64,000 bases of DNA from Owenia fusiformis (Eukaryota; Annelida; Polychaeta; Sabellida; Oweniidae): the NCBI GenBank assembly GCA_903813345.2, contig CAIIXF020000009.1, positions 310,001 to 374,000 of the forward strand. Reading direction: 5' to 3'. The notes under the pieces are model-generated. The model was not told the origin of the DNA. It saw only the letters and a list, made by a program, of their open reading frames with translations, and did no database searches. The position numbers were made by a program, and so were the translations under genes. Of this stretch, positions 21,653-33,674 are shown piece after piece (position 1 is the stretch's first letter; every line of letters starts with the position of its first letter).

Positions 21653-21835
21653 GGAGTAATAAACCCCATATTGCCATTGTGTTACAATAGCATGATTATC
21701 TTTAATATAAGAAGGGTCAAAACATTTTTCCTTGTCTAGTTCCAAAGATATTGGCGTTTGAATTTTGAACAATTTCTATTGGCTGTCATCATAAACTGCT
21801 ATAAATATGCCTTTGATAAAAGTGTAAATCCTGTT
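21653..21835 (+). repeat. remainder of the interrupted third 370-bp copy
   Basis: Continues from 20425 with GAGTAATAAACCCCATATTG, GTTACAATAGCATGATTATC and AGTTCCAAAGATATTGGCGT. Confidence 0.7.
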
Positions 21836-22299
21836 TCTTTCAACTTTTTACAGTCTTTCCTTTACATGTTCTTCAAGATTACATACATTTTTTAATACAA
21901 TGAATTACTAAAATGTAATAATAAGTCTTGATTAGTCCTTGATAACTAAACTCATGTTATCATCACATCATAAATGCTCAGAAAATGATTTAAATCATAT
22001 ATTTTGAAAATAAATATACGATACAATGTTTAAGACTTAATATCAGAAATTTACGCCTACAGCATCCCCTTTTAAGTAAAATAGATATATTGATGTCTTT
22101 CAAGTTTGTAAATTTAATGTTGTTTTATTCATACTTAATTGTTTCAAAAGACAAAATAAATCCCTGTCAACATGTACAATGATTATTTCATTACAAATGG
22201 CAAAAATCTTGCATCTTATAATTTTATTTATTTATGGAATGAACTCCTTCAAAGAAATCCATAGGCGAAATAAATTGAAGTCGGATTATAAAAAAAAAA
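21836..22299. other. no supported gene
   Basis: A+T-rich; no frame or repeat of note. Confidence 0.5.
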
Positions 22300-22735
22300 A
22301 ATCCAAAATAGCGGAAAATAGCAGACATTTTCAATTGAACGGCCATATTGGAAATTCTCTCTCTAGCAGAGGTCTTATGGCTATTAGTGCTATAATGGCA
22401 TAAGCCTAAAACATTTTGCCAGTAGTAGTAGTTATCGCTTAATTCAATATATTTACCATAGAAATTTGCAATTTTAGAAAATTCCATAGTAAACTTTTTG
22501 AGAAATTGACACTTTAGTAAAGCCATATTTATAGTAGTTTATAATGGAAGCCAATGGAGACTTTCCAAAATATCTTTGGAACTAGGCAAAAGAAAAAATT
22601 TAACCTTTCTCATTTTGAAGATAATCATATAATTGTAACATACTGGGAATATGGGCTTTATTACTCTAGAACTGTTCTGCAGGTTGTCTTTAGAAGATTG
22701 ATCAATTAACATGGGGCCCAATGTAAATGTGCAAA
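22300..22735 (-). repeat. inverted fourth copy of the 370-bp repeat
   Basis: From 22475 the sequence is the reverse complement of the 19.6-20.4 kb unit (TTTAGTAAAGCCATATTTAT, ATCTTTGGAACTAGGC, TTACTCTAGAACTGTTCTG, GATTGATCAATTAACATGGG). Just left of it, 22325-22400 resembles one unit of the 2.6-3.9 kb array (GGCCATATTGGAAATTCTCT then CTAGCAGAGGTC), so the two repeat families appear to be parts of one larger dispersed element. Confidence 0.65.
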
Positions 22736-22862
22736 ATCTTTGAGGGCTGCTATTATCAACTGGGGCCACTTTTCAATACCACTTCGTTAGATATCAAATA
22801 TATATGTATCAATGATACTTCTGTCAAAAAATTGTGCTTTATATATAGCAAGTGCAATTCTA

Positions 22863-23114
22863 GGGTTTTATTGTCATAACTGATCCCACTATCTGGAATA
22901 AATCTGTTAAAACCAAGCTCCTCCGACCAAGTGGTATCATTAGAAGAGGAAGCATATATCTATTAGTATACACCACTAATAAGATATCGCTGATACAGAA
23001 CATCTCAAGACTTGTCGTGGAGGAGGAAATGCTCTCTATTAAAAATAAAAAAAACACATTTGAGTCTGAAAGAGTAGTTCTGAGTGCCCCAAGCACATTT
23101 TATGAATGGTGACA
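22863..23114 (+). CDS. possible exon, unrecognised
   Basis: After TTCTAG an open frame reads GFIVITDPTIWNKSVKTKLL, continues through RRGSIYLLVYTTNKISLIQN and LVVEEEMLSIKNKKN, and stops at 23111. It has 83 codons without an ATG start, an acceptor-like left border and a composition more protein-like than its surroundings. I recognise no domain. It could be a transposon relic or chance. Confidence 0.25.
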
Positions 23115-25265
23115 AGAGTGACAATATACTGTATAACCTTCAAAGGTACATGTAAATGAAGGGAACATATTTTCTATGTACGATTCTAATATGATATGTG
23201 ACGTCACAATAGCTGGAACAATTGGTCTATATTGGAGTATGAATGACTGCTTAAACTCATAAATGCAAATAGTTGTGTTTCTTGTCTGTTTATCATATTA
23301 GAATCGTGTTGAAGACCTCAATTTTATGATTTATATCAAATATATGACCTCAAATTTTATTCTAGCCATTGCCAAAGACCTCAATTGCTACACTATTTCG
23401 GTTTTTTATCAATAAACAGAACAAATTCGATCATATTGTGGGAAAATTAAATGTATCCCATGTTATAGTTTTGACTGGCCGAGTAGTGCATGCCAAGTCA
23501 ACAATGCAATTTTATGTAAGGGCGCTGTATTGCATAGCAACCCATCAGGCACAAAATAGATGCAAATTATACTTGCGTTGTCTGGAATTTATTGAAAGCG
23601 TAATTTTCATCAATTTCTAACTGGATTTACTACCAAATTACATGTTTTGTTTATCACTGTATCAATTATTATAACTCAGAAAAATGCATTTATAATTTAA
23701 AGGTAGAGTGTAGATTTTGTATATTTCTGACACATCTTTTGAAAACATTTTCTACTTACGAGAGCCATATTTGATTTCACGAATAGTAAAACCTAGGTCA
23801 TGTTAATTACTATTTTATGTTTTAATCTAAAATTTACTAAAAGTAGTTTTTTATATAAATTTAGTGTGTCTATTATGCATTAGTCTGGGTTTCCAATTCC
23901 GTTTCAAGAAAAAGGGGCAATATAACTTGTGATCAAATTCATGTTCTTGGAGGGAGTTTAGGGTAAAATTTTTGATTTACAATTTGTTAACCCCTAGACG
24001 CCATGTTTTCCAATGTTCATCAATGGTGGGGCTGTGTTGAATTTTGTCCGGAAGAAATTTAACTTTAATGACCGTTTTTGTAGACATAATGAAGACATCA
24101 AAGATAGTTTAATTGCAACATAACATTGAAGAAACTTCAATGTGAATTTAAATTACATGCGTAAGACGTACGTGAAAAAAACGTAAGTGAAACAGTTCCA
24201 CTGAAATTTCATGAATTTATTGTCAATTTAAACATCACCAATGAGGTTGAGTTAGCTCTTGATCCTGAATAAGGGTCATTTGGAGGGACTAAATTTATGT
24301 AGGTAGCAGATATTATGAGGAAGTGAACTGTATTACAAATTGTAAGCTCGTGATTCTGAAGAAGAATCATTTGGAGGTACTAACGACGTTATAGTAGAGA
24401 TTAGATATTTTAAAGAGGTAACTGATAAGTTAATATGGAATTAAGTCTTTGATTCCCAAGATCATTTGAGATTAGAAGACCATTTGATCAGACTTTGATA
24501 GACTTTTTGAATTCTGTGATTTTGTGCCTGGTTTAAGTCCTGAAGAAGGATCAAGATCAGTATTTTCGATACTTGAGTTTAGTTGACATTGAGACAATTG
24601 TATTCAGTTTGGATTATAAGCATCTCCTTTGATCTTTAAGACACATGATCTCAGATCACTGAGACTTTTTGGGACTAATTTGTAATTATTTGATTCTTTG
24701 AGACTTGAATGAAAATCACGCTCATTCAGTGGAATTGTAGAGCTTTATGATTGATTTGTGAGAATAAATAGAATAGACACACTACCAAAATCTTTAGTTT
24801 ATGTTATGTGGAGGAGTTGAAGGGACATATCTTGTGATTGACACAGCGATGTATACCAGTCATACGTCACGCACAATATATTACGTCATAAATCATAAAA
24901 TCTCAGTTTTTATTCCTTAAGTATATGCCATTTGAAAGATTAAAAAATTGTTAATTTTATAAAGGTGAATATTTTTTAAAAATGCAAGTAGTTTTTGAAA
25001 CTTTGGAACTTGTCATCACAAAACATGTTATGGGACCTTTTGGGACTTGATTTTGCTCTAAAGGTGGAGATTATTGTTCTGGGTGATGTTAGCAAGTGTA
25101 ACCAAGGAGGAATAAATTCAAGAACAGTAAAACACAAAAATGCCCAAAAAACATTCGAGCCAAACTGCCATACATGCCATAAGATAGTGTAACATGTTCC
25201 TAATTATTCAAAAATAAAATTTCAACAAAATAGCTGCCAGAATCTGATTCAACAGGGTTTTTAAG
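23115..25265. other. no supported gene; weak 95-bp direct repeats
   Basis: An 83-codon ATG frame at 23369-23620 has no motif. Near 24253, 24346 and 24443 the phrases GATCCTGAATAAGGGTCATT, GATTCTGAAGAAGAATCATT and GATTCCCAAGATCATTTGAG recur about 95 bp apart: a decayed tandem repeat. Otherwise A+T-rich. Confidence 0.4.
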
Positions 25266-25420
25266 TATGTCCTGCTTACAGATGAGAGCAGATTCTCCCT
25301 CAATCACAATGATGCATGTGTGAGGGTCTGGGGAAGTAAGGGATTTCTGAGCCCTCTTTCGCAAAACATATCCATTATGGGGAAGATAGATACAGGAATG
25401 AAGTCTATCATGGAACCTTT
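25266..25420 (+). pseudogene. Tc1/mariner transposase fragment with first-Asp motif
   Basis: YVLLTDESRFSLNHNDACVR then VWGS is the Tc1-family block around an early catalytic Asp (F/LxDESRF...D...VWR). A shifted frame just after gives GEDRYRNEVYHG, matching the GERYR segment that normally follows. No ends or other domains are seen. A decayed fragment. Confidence 0.65.
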
Positions 25421-25741
25421 AACAGAAAATTATGTGGACATTTTCATTCACATGCTCACTACATTGACTAAGCATATTTCAATATTACTCAATGTGGCTT
25501 CGATTTTATATTACTTCTGCTCAAAACAAGTCAGTGTTATAATCTCATTGATTAATAATAAATAAGTGAAATATACAGAAGTGGACAGTCAACTCAATCA
25601 AAATTACATGAAAAAGGGAAAATGAGAACTCAAATTTCAGTGACAGAATATATGTATCAAATGAATCAAAAAACAATGAACAGAATTTCATTGAATCGGA
25701 GACCAACACAAGTAGGGTCAAACACCAGACCAAATGGCTAA

Positions 25742-26068
25742 TTGCCAAATCCTAGACTCAAAAATCAAGCAAAAACAACAGAAACTATGAAAATGCCAGG
25801 GCACTTTAGAACAAGTGTTAGCGCTGAAAACAATATTTCTAATAAATGTTGCGTCAATTTTGCTCAAAACTTTGGAGTGAAGCAAAGTACTAATATCAAG
25901 TGGGTCGTGCAAAAGAAAGAAATCTTGAAAGATGACCACAGTGCCTGGATGTACATAGACAGAAAGACTCGAAAAGATGCTATTGATGAAAGTACTAAAA
26001 GTATGATGCACAATTTCAGGTTATTCATTTTTATGGGAACCTGTGTATTTAAACCCCGTACACTTTAA
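25742..26068 (+). CDS. unrecognised ORF, 108 residues
   Basis: A hydrophilic ATG frame with NKCCVNFAQNFGVKQSTNIK, then WVVQKKEILKDDHSAWMYID and RKTRKDAIDESTKSMMHNFR. Lys/Asp-rich composition and spacing (basic helix, then DRKTRKD) recall the N-terminal part of some transposon proteins, but I cannot name a family. The last 15 codons look non-coding; a donor-like site could end the exon after HNFR. Confidence 0.35.
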   Translation: MPNPRLKNQAKTTETMKMPGHFRTSVSAENNISNKCCVNFAQNFGVKQSTNIKWVVQKKEILKDDHSAWMYIDRKTRKDAIDESTKSMMHNFRLFIFMGTCVFKPRTL

Positions 26069-27483
26069 AGCACAAGTTCTGGGAGTGAAGGCAGTTTCAT
26101 TTAAAGGGGATTTTTTCTGGAAAATCTTGATTTTGGTACTCATGGTATGGTCTTTGGAAGGTCTGTGAACAAAAAAACACATTGCTCAATAAAATTACTT
26201 TAGCAATCAAATACTATATTTATGTAAAAAGGATTGAATGAGGTGAACCACATCTTGGACCAGGTTCAATTTGAAACATCCATGATTTTTTATGTACCAA
26301 AGCTTTTGGGTATGACAGTTGCGAATGTCTGAATGATTGGAGGTGATGTTAACGTGGTTTAAAATATCATTTTGTCTTGCAAAAGGTATTTCATCATGTT
26401 TGATTCAAAATTAAATAATAATAAAAAAATGAAGATCAATCCCAAACAAGTTTGTCTGGTAAACTTTGACTTATATTTGTCCATAAAAATACAAGGTGCT
26501 GGATTTTGTGGCAAATGGCCTTGCATCATCCAAAACATGGTCATGCTTACCAATGAGCCATAGCTGTTGGAATGTAAAGGTGAAAAATCAATCAAAGTGG
26601 TGGGATGTGTAAAACGTATCATTAATCTAAAATCAAAATAAGGTACTGCTATTATAGCTGACCCACCTCTTCTCATACTTGAGGGATGATTAATATGAAA
26701 CACCATAAACTATAAACAGATGAAAAAAACTTTTGTTAGGTCCACAAACATAGGACAATTACAACACACCTTTATTATTAATAAGTATAAAATACATGAA
26801 GATAACAAACCTCAAACATTAGTTTGACATGGTCCTGATTCCAATTTCTGATTAAACCACTTTGATTTTAAAATTCGAATGATTTATGAATCTCAGATTA
26901 AATAGCACTTATATCCTTCTATTAGCTTCACTCTAGAATCAACATATTTAAAGTTGAAGACAGAAAAAGACAATGTGGGGAAGGAGACATACTGTGATCC
27001 ATAGTGTGAAAAATAACATGTAAGGATTGCATAAAGTTCTATGTACTGTGGACCCCAGGATTGATTGTTGAATAGAGGAATATAGGTTCTCATTCTTTTA
27101 GCATTTCGTTCAGATCAAAATTTCCCGCATTGAACATTCTTTAAAGTTTAGAATGATCTCACAGATTTAATATTTTGTATTTGTCTTTTTGTTTTGTTCA
27201 ATTATATAAGTCAAACTTTATGAAATAATCAGTGATCTTTAAAAGTTCTATAACTTTTCATGTGTCATTTTTGGAATGTGTATTCGCATGTGTTTAGCTG
27301 CTAGCTCTGTAGATATCAACTGGTCCACATGGTCAACATGGAACCCATCATTTTATCTACACTGAACCAACCAGTCCTTGATTAAAAGTACTTTAATTGC
27401 GATGCAATTCTACAGGATGGAAGCAGAGTAGTCATGGCATTGGCCTAGGATAATAATGTCCTCTTGTAGAAGAAAAGAAGTTT
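26069..27483. other. no supported gene
   Basis: A+T-rich; frames at 26359-26706 and 26893-27093 (minus) carry no recognisable motif. No clear repeats. Confidence 0.45.
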
Positions 27484-27997
27484 TACGCAATTACCAGGCC
27501 GGGTGACTCCATGTGCGGCAAGATTATTATACATTCTAATGGCAAAGTAATCAACTTGTTTAATCTTCATCCACATTCACATGCAGGCTACACCTGGGGA
27601 ATGGTCGCATTGTGAAAAAGCCAAATATATTTGGTGAATGGACATATTAACAATACATTACTGTAAAGTGTTACATACATGATTATTTGAAAATAAATTT
27701 CTGAATAATATGTATATTTTGAAATCTTTCTGTTGTTATTTACGCAATTTCCAGGCCGGTTGACTCCATGTGCGGCAAGATTATTATACATTCTAATGGC
27801 AAAGTAATCAACTTGTTTAATCTTCATCCACATTCACATGCAGGCTACACCTGGGGAATGGTCGCATTGTGAAAAAGCCAAATATATTTGGTGAATGGAC
27901 ATATTAACAATACATTACTGTAAAGTGTTACATACATGATTATTTGAAAATAAATTTCTGAATAATATGTATATTTTGAAATCTTTCTGTTGTTATT
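27484..27997. repeat. recent 257-bp tandem duplication
   Basis: Two head-to-tail units, both starting TTACGCAATT and containing AGGCCGG, TGACTCCATGTGCGGCAAGA, CACATGCAGGCTACACCTGG and GGAATGGTCGCATTGTG. I see only about two differences (TTACCAGGCCGGG versus TTTCCAGGCCGGT), so identity is about 99 percent. Non-coding. Confidence 0.9.
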
Positions 27998-28149
27998 TAC
28001 TGATGCACTGCTTTACTGGGAAATGTGGGAATAGGAGACCAACGGATGAATGCAGATTCCATATGTGGTGTGAGTAGTGAAATGATTAATGATTTAATGA
28101 ATCGATTTCATTCAGATTGACAAGTGAACAACCCGTTAATCACCATTCC

Positions 28150-28320
28150 CGTTCAGATGTATACGTGTCATGTTTGTACTAAAGTATTCAGCCTTTTGGC
28201 AAAATTTGAACAGCCATGTGAATAGCCACGCGCCAATGAAGAAGATGTATGGGTGTCCATGATGTTTCTTCAAGAGCCAAAGAAAGAATAATGTGAAAGG
28301 ACACATAAAAAGAAACCCAA
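28150..28320 (+). pseudogene. two C2H2 zinc fingers, frameshifted
   Basis: YTCHVCTKVFSLLAK in one frame and NLNSHVNSHAPMKKMYG in the next make a complete C2H2 finger (C-x2-C ... H-x3-H). A second follows as GCP-stop-CFFKSQRKNNVKGHIKRN, with a stop between the cysteines and the last His lost. Such fingers bind DNA in transcription factors. One frameshift, one stop and a lost His show a decayed gene. An acidic frame follows 70 bp on. Confidence 0.6.
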
Positions 28321-28387
28321 GAGAATTGGATGGGGAACAGATCTATGAGGAAAAAGAACAATGCTGATTTGCAACACCGGTGCTGTG

Positions 28388-28759
28388 ATGAAAATGAAGA
28401 AAGAAGAGGATGAGGACATGGAAGTCGAAGTTGTTGATCTGAAAGAGGAGGTGGAGAATATTGAAGTCGAAGAGGTCAGATTTGTTTATAAAATTACAAT
28501 TTTGTAAACATTGACTTTCTTAATTCCAATCACTGGTGAAATTATAAAATATAACAAAAAGAATATGGTTGGGGACAGATACTTAATACTCTGAAAATAA
28601 GTATATTTTTTTCGATTACAGGAGGGATACAATTGGGTGAATGAGGAGAAGGAGAAAGGGATAGGAGAGAGTGCAAGCAAGGAAGAAGGAAGAGGAGTTG
28701 ACAAGAAGGCGAGCGGAAGCCATGAAGAGGCTACTGGAAAAGTGGCAGGAGGCGAGTAG
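28388..28759 (+). CDS. acidic two-exon ORF following the zinc fingers, unrecognised
   Basis: Exon 1 (28388-28474) encodes MKMKKEEDEDMEVEVVDLKE then EVENIEVEE and ends at a GTCAGA donor. After TTACAG, exon 2 (28622-28759) continues in frame as EGYNWVNEEKEKGIGESASK and stops at 28757. The spliced product would be a 74-residue, Glu-rich tail. Acidic stretches of this kind occur beside zinc fingers in TE-derived and host factors. The splice is inferred, and exon 2 lies in the purine-rich tract where open frames are easy to get. Confidence 0.35.
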
Positions 28760-29690
28760 AAGGAAAGATGAACAGGAGGAGGAGACGAAAGATGGGATTG
28801 AGGAGAAGAGGAAGGAGAAGAAGAATAAAGAAAGAGAAAGAATAAAGAAAGAGGAAGATGAAAGGAAAGATCGAGAAAGGAGGGAAGAGGAGGAAGAACT
28901 TAGAAAGAAGGAGGCAAGGAGGACGGAAGAGATTTTGAAGAAGGAAAGAGATGACAAGAAAGAGAAAGCGAAAAAGAAGAAGGATGAAGAGAGTAGGATG
29001 AAGAGAGAAAGATAAAGAGGGAGAATTTTGTAAAGGGGAAGGACTTTAGGAAAACTTAAAGGGGTGGTTAAAGTGGGTGGGGACTAAGAATATGTAGGCA
29101 AATAGGGAGAGGGTGATTGCAGGGAGACAGAAGTAGGAAGACAAGGGAAAGGGACGAAAGACACAGGGAGGCAGAGCAGGCAAGGATGGAGAAAGTAGAG
29201 CAAAAGTGGGAAAGGCGGGAGGAAGAGTTGAGATAAGATTTTATAAGCAAAGAAAGGGTTATGAGGGAGGGACTGAACAGGAAAGAGAGGGCGGAGATAT
29301 GTAGGCAGGAAAGGGAACTACGGGAGATTTTGGCAAGTTGGAGGGAATATTTGAAGAGAAACTGGAGGCTGGTATTAGGAAAAGGAGGGATGAAATGGAG
29401 GGAAAATGGTTGGAGTTGAGAAGGGAGAAAGAGATTATGTGGGCGGAGCAGGAAAAAGGGAAAGGTACCTGGGGGGAAAAGAAAAGGTGAGAGAAGTTCA
29501 TGAGGGATTTACAGGAGAAAATGGGGGGAGGGGATAATGTTTATATTGGGAAGAGGTATGGGAAGATGCGGTAGATTACATTGAGGGGGAGGAGGGACAA
29601 GAGAGAAGCTGAACCAAAACTAGACCAACAAAAGGAAAATGAAAAGCAATGGACACAAGAGGAGGAGGACAGAGTTAATGAAAATAGCTG
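28620..29690 (+). repeat. 1-kb polypurine-biased tract with coiled-coil frame
   Basis: The plus strand is almost all A and G over about 1.07 kb (AAGGAGAAGAAGAATAAAGA-type sequence), with few C or T. A frame at 28671-29015 encodes 114 residues of Lys/Glu/Arg heptads (KKEEELTRRRAEAMKRLLEK, EERKDRERREEEEEL), which would form a charged coiled coil. Any purine-only DNA encodes only K, E, R and G, so this need not be a gene; the early part (MKRLLEKWQEASRR) is the most natural-looking. Minus-strand Ser/Leu/Phe-rich frames are its shadow. Confidence 0.6.
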
Positions 29691-30200
29691 TCACATTATG
29701 TAACCATTAACTGAAGGAATTGGACAATTTAAATTAAGTTGTATTGAAATCCAGATAAAGAATATATCATGGAGTGTGTGGTGCCTTATTTATCTATTTG
29801 TTGCAATCATATCATTCTATTCTAACCTCATTTGAAAGATGAGATATCGATTGTATTTCACTGAAGATTTGTGATCTTGAATATATAGGATTGTTCTGTA
29901 ATCTTATACACCCCATAAATACCAGTTTTTTTTTTCCATGCCTTCTGTATCTTCAAGATTCACATTGTTTTCACAAGTATTCTACAGTTTGTGCAAACTG
30001 ACTGGAGATTGTACATGAACACAAATGACTCACCTTTGATGGTGACAGACCAACCTTCTTCCGAGAAACAACTTGCTCAGAGTAGTGTTGCTCAAAGTCT
30101 GCCTTGAGACCATCCCTAAAATCTAGGTTGTCAGAAACAGTCAAGATTCCATTGATCACTTCAATCACTCATGGAAGATAAGCTATCTGGAGTGAACTGA
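29691..30200. other. no supported gene
   Basis: A+T-rich spacer; a minus-strand frame at 29971-30168 has no motif. Confidence 0.45.
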
Positions 30201-30384
30201 ATTATTGCTTAATGTAATTGCTTATTGTTATTACTTATTGTTATTACTTATTATTAAGTCTGTTTCCTCTACTCCATTCTAATCTCTTATTTAAAGTATC
30301 ATTATTAGTATACCAATCAACTAGATGATTATTAAGTATGGTATAAAAAATATATGATCATATTAAACTCCCAGGGGGTTCACT

Positions 30385-31100
30385 ATACGAGGGTTGTCCC
30401 AGAAGTAATGCACTTTATGCTTTAACTTTATCAATAATTCATATTTTTCCATGAAATTTTCAGTGAATGTTCCCTGGAGATATTTTGATTATTCTACAGA
30501 TTTTCATCTTGACTGATAATACTATGTTGATGCTATAATAAAATCAAGTTGGTGAGTTTGGGTAGGGCGGGCAGGTTTTTTGTCACATCAAAAGGAATAA
30601 CAAAATTGAAAATATGAAATGATTAATCAACAAATACCATTTTGTGTAGCTATAAGAAGTATGCTCAAAAATACATTTTAAGATACTAAATTACCAGGAG
30701 CTCATCCTAGATTTAATGGATGTATATTGCACAGTGTCCCATTTCACATTTTCGCAAAATATTGGCCTTTGCATGTTATGTACTTTTTATGCCTGTCAGG
30801 TTGAACACTCTTAGCAATTTCTTCAACCATGACTTGTGGAGTTTTTGCCTCCCATGTTTGGAGTTGTCATCCAGGGTCCAGTCATCACTTTTAAATCTCT
30901 TCTGCCACCCCATAATTGTAGTTCTATCTGGTGTATACTCCTTCTATACTTTCTTCATGGTATCATAAGGTTGTGGTGCTGTGAGTCCAAGTGAAGTATG
31001 AACTTGGGCAACCAAACACAAGGCCTTCTGTTATCAGTTGAGAATTGCAGCCATTTTTGCAATTTTTTGACTGTGACTGAATTTGAAATTGTGACTATTA
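30385..31100 (-). pseudogene. mariner 5' end and N-terminal transposase relic
   Basis: TACGAGGGTTGTCCCAGAAG at the left matches mariner outer ends. On the minus strand at about 30760-31030 the reading gives LGLTAPQPYDTMKKV and, after a stop, EYTPDRTTIMGWQKRFKSDD then WTLDDNSKHGR. This is the mariner N-terminal pattern (W-x-K-R-F-x-S/G ... DD-x2-R/K-x-GR) after a helix-turn-helix. Several stops. The opposite terminal repeat is not visible. Confidence 0.5.
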
Positions 31101-31744
31101 GACTGTGGTAATTATGACATCACAGTGCTTAATGTCATTATTTGTACTTGATGAACATTATGCTCAATAAATTTAACAATTTCCCAAACATTTTGATCAT
31201 TTAAAAGAAAGAAATATTAATAAAGTAACACTTTGGAGCTTTTCATGATTAGAAAAATTGGTACCTGCCCCGCCTACCCCTACCCTCGTGTTGCTATAGC
31301 AACCATTTCAATGCTTAATATTAATGTGTTGATTTCCAACGATTTGAAGCTTATGGTAGCGATATTTAAAGGTTAGTGCCGGTTCATTATATCGACTGAT
31401 ATACTGTGATTCCAATATACAGTTTTGAAGGCAGTAGACCTCGATTATTTTCCGTTATCCCTGATTTTCTCAACGGGTTTGTGGATTTTTCTTAGAAATT
31501 TTTTTTATAAAGTTAAAAATCAGTAGTACAGTAAGTCTAGTCAACTATCTAAGGTTGAATCTCATTTTTATTATCTAGTATCATGCATTCTAAGACTGAT
31601 GTATTGACTAGAAATTGGGCCAAAGATAAGAAGAGTAAGATGTTAAAAATAAAATATATTTAACTGAATCCGATCATTTTATGTGATTTATCGCTATGAG
31701 TAAAAGTGTGAGTCATGTTATTTTGGTCATTTATAACCCAAACT

Positions 31745-32060
31745 ACAGTATGGCATTTGTCCTTGATTTGAGGTATGGCGATTGGTCCTGTATTTGCACA
31801 TTTGTATGACATTGATCCTATATTTCATTTACTTTGAATTAAGGTATGGCATTGGTCCCATATTTGGACATTTGGTATGGCATTGGTCCTACATTTTGAC
31901 ATTTGGTATGGCATTGGTCCCATAATTGGACATTTGGTATGGCATTGGTCCTATACTTGGACATTTGGTATGGCATTGGTCCTATACTTGGACATTTGGT
32001 ATGGCATTGGTCCTATATTTGGACATTTGGTATTGCCTTTGGGCGTTATTTTGGTTGGTA
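31745..32060 (+). repeat. 31-bp minisatellite
   Basis: About eight copies of GGTATGGCATTGGTCCTATA followed by CTTGGACATTT, with degenerate copies at both edges and a truncated GGTATGGGAACATATTGA pair at the right. It lies within the 8-bp-duplication transposon. Open frames over it are artefacts of the repeat. Confidence 0.85.
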
Positions 32061-33674
32061 TGGGAACATATTGAAATTTGACAGATTGGTATGGGAACAT
32101 ATTGATATTTGAGGCTTCAGTCTAGGACCCCCGTCAAGTTTTATATACAGTGAACCCCCCGGGATTAAACTCATCTGTTCCAGAGATATCAATGACTGGA
32201 GAAAGATACAGGGTTTAAGTTATTTATTTTTATTGTCCAAAAGCATGATAGCCAGAAATAAAGTTTTGAAGAAACCAGGTGGATGAGTATTGTGGGAATA
32301 AAAACAACAAAGGAAGTCAAGCACCCCAAATGTTGGATGCCTCCAGAATCAGCCCTTTGTCGGCTTTGCTCTTTAATGAATCTACAAATTGAATACCTAT
32401 TAATAGTATGAATACATAGTGCAGAAATGCCCATGTCCATCAATAGGCGATATTGAGTATGATCTTGGTCCTGATGTCTCTATAGAGGATGTCGCACTCT
32501 GCATCTGATTATGCTCAAAATATTAAACATATGAAATTCATTAACCCTATCCAAAAACAAAACCAAAAAACCTAATACCCCTAGATCAGGATGGGGGAGA
32601 AGTAAAAGTTTGTAGTTCAGTAATAAAAGAAAAAGGTAGCAATATGCATTTATTGGTCAACGAAACATAGAAAAGCATATGTGGTTTTGGACTCATATTA
32701 TACACGGATCAAAAGAGGCAAGCTAAACACAGACTGAATACATTTAGTTTCCTTTGTGTTTCTAATAGTTTTTGATTCATAGCGACTCATAAGCCAATGC
32801 TGGCTCAGGGCTTTATGAATAATTGTATAATATATATGAATAATAATATGTCTTTGACACTTAAATAAAAAACAATACAATACATAAAACTTACCACATA
32901 AAAGTCGGATCAAACTAATATGAGAAGGTACCTTACCAAATGGGACAGGTAAGTCACCAAGTTTTGAACATAGAGTTCATATAAATCAGGTGTAACATAT
33001 CAATAGGATACAAACTATAAGGGATTGTCACAAACTGGCACCACTTCCAACTGAAAACCTGAATACAAGAAATGTACATGAAATGAAAATATATTTGAAA
33101 ACAAAAAATAATACCAAAATGTATTTTATCCAAGAAAATATGGTAAAGCATCAATCAATCAATAAATTTATGAACCTACACACATAAGGCTTCAGCAGGG
33201 AATTCAGTGAGCACCAAGGAATATCATAAAGAGATGGATTCAGAGAGGTAGGAAAGAACATATCTTAAAATTTAAGACTGTAATATACCATATGTGTTGA
33301 CTGAATATACCATCCATATGTAGGCAACATCGCTTTTTCAATCAATGGGCACCAAAGAGTATCACGAGGAAATGGATTCTGAGAGCTAGGAAAAATGCTT
33401 ATCATAATTAAATAATATTACAAGTGTAGACTGAATATACCTTTTGTATGTGGGCAACTTTGTTTTTTCAATCAGTGAGCAACAGAGTACCACAAAGAGA
33501 TGGATTTTGAGAGATGTGGTCATTTTAAAATCTAGTACATCAAAATATAAATCTTTATTGTTTATGAAAATATTCTTATAAAGGATGCAATGTATACAAT
33601 ACTGATTGAAATGATGAGGAATACTGTGCTCTGTATGCTCTGTTTGCAGGTTTGAGAAATGGCTTGGAGAATAG

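Larger units (their letters stand above)
30370..32163. mobile_element. 1.8-kb transposon, 8-bp target duplication, superfamily unassigned
   Basis: Ends CCCAGGGGGTTCACTATA and, in reverse complement, CCCGGGGGGTTCACTGTATA. ATTAAACT lies directly on both sides (30362-30369, 32164-32171). The second copy of the host repeat at 35108-36668 has the uninterrupted site, which proves the insertion. An 8-bp duplication fits hAT, P, Merlin or some Mutator-like elements; the ends do not decide. Inside are an antisense mariner relic and a 31-bp minisatellite; no own transposase is recognised. Confidence 0.75.
30201..33520 (+). repeat. 1.5-kb dispersed repeat, copy 1, split by a transposon
   Basis: The two parts 30201-30369 and 32164-33520 match 35108-36668 when joined. 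Shared marks are TGAATTATTGCTTAATGTAA, TCTGTTTCCTCTACTCCATT, CATATTAAACT/CATCTGTTCCAG, GTGGGAATAAAAACAACAAA, GGCTTTATGAATAATTGTAT and GAGATGGATTTTGAGAG. The right part holds three 125-bp internal units (GTGAGCACCAAGGAATA ... GAGATGGATT). No gene is supported in it. Confidence 0.8.

Noticed and set aside
28486-29501. Ser/Leu/Phe-rich minus-strand ORFs
   Set aside because: Reverse complement of the purine tract; low complexity with no signal sequence or motif.
30553-31282. Inverted repeat GGGTAGGGCGGGCAGG / CCTGCCCCGCCTACCC as transposon termini
   Set aside because: The similarity covers only about 20 bp, with no flanking duplication, and lies inside a better-supported transposon.
31877-32112. 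Trp/Tyr/Gly-rich ORFs
   Set aside because: Translation of the 31-bp minisatellite in two phases.
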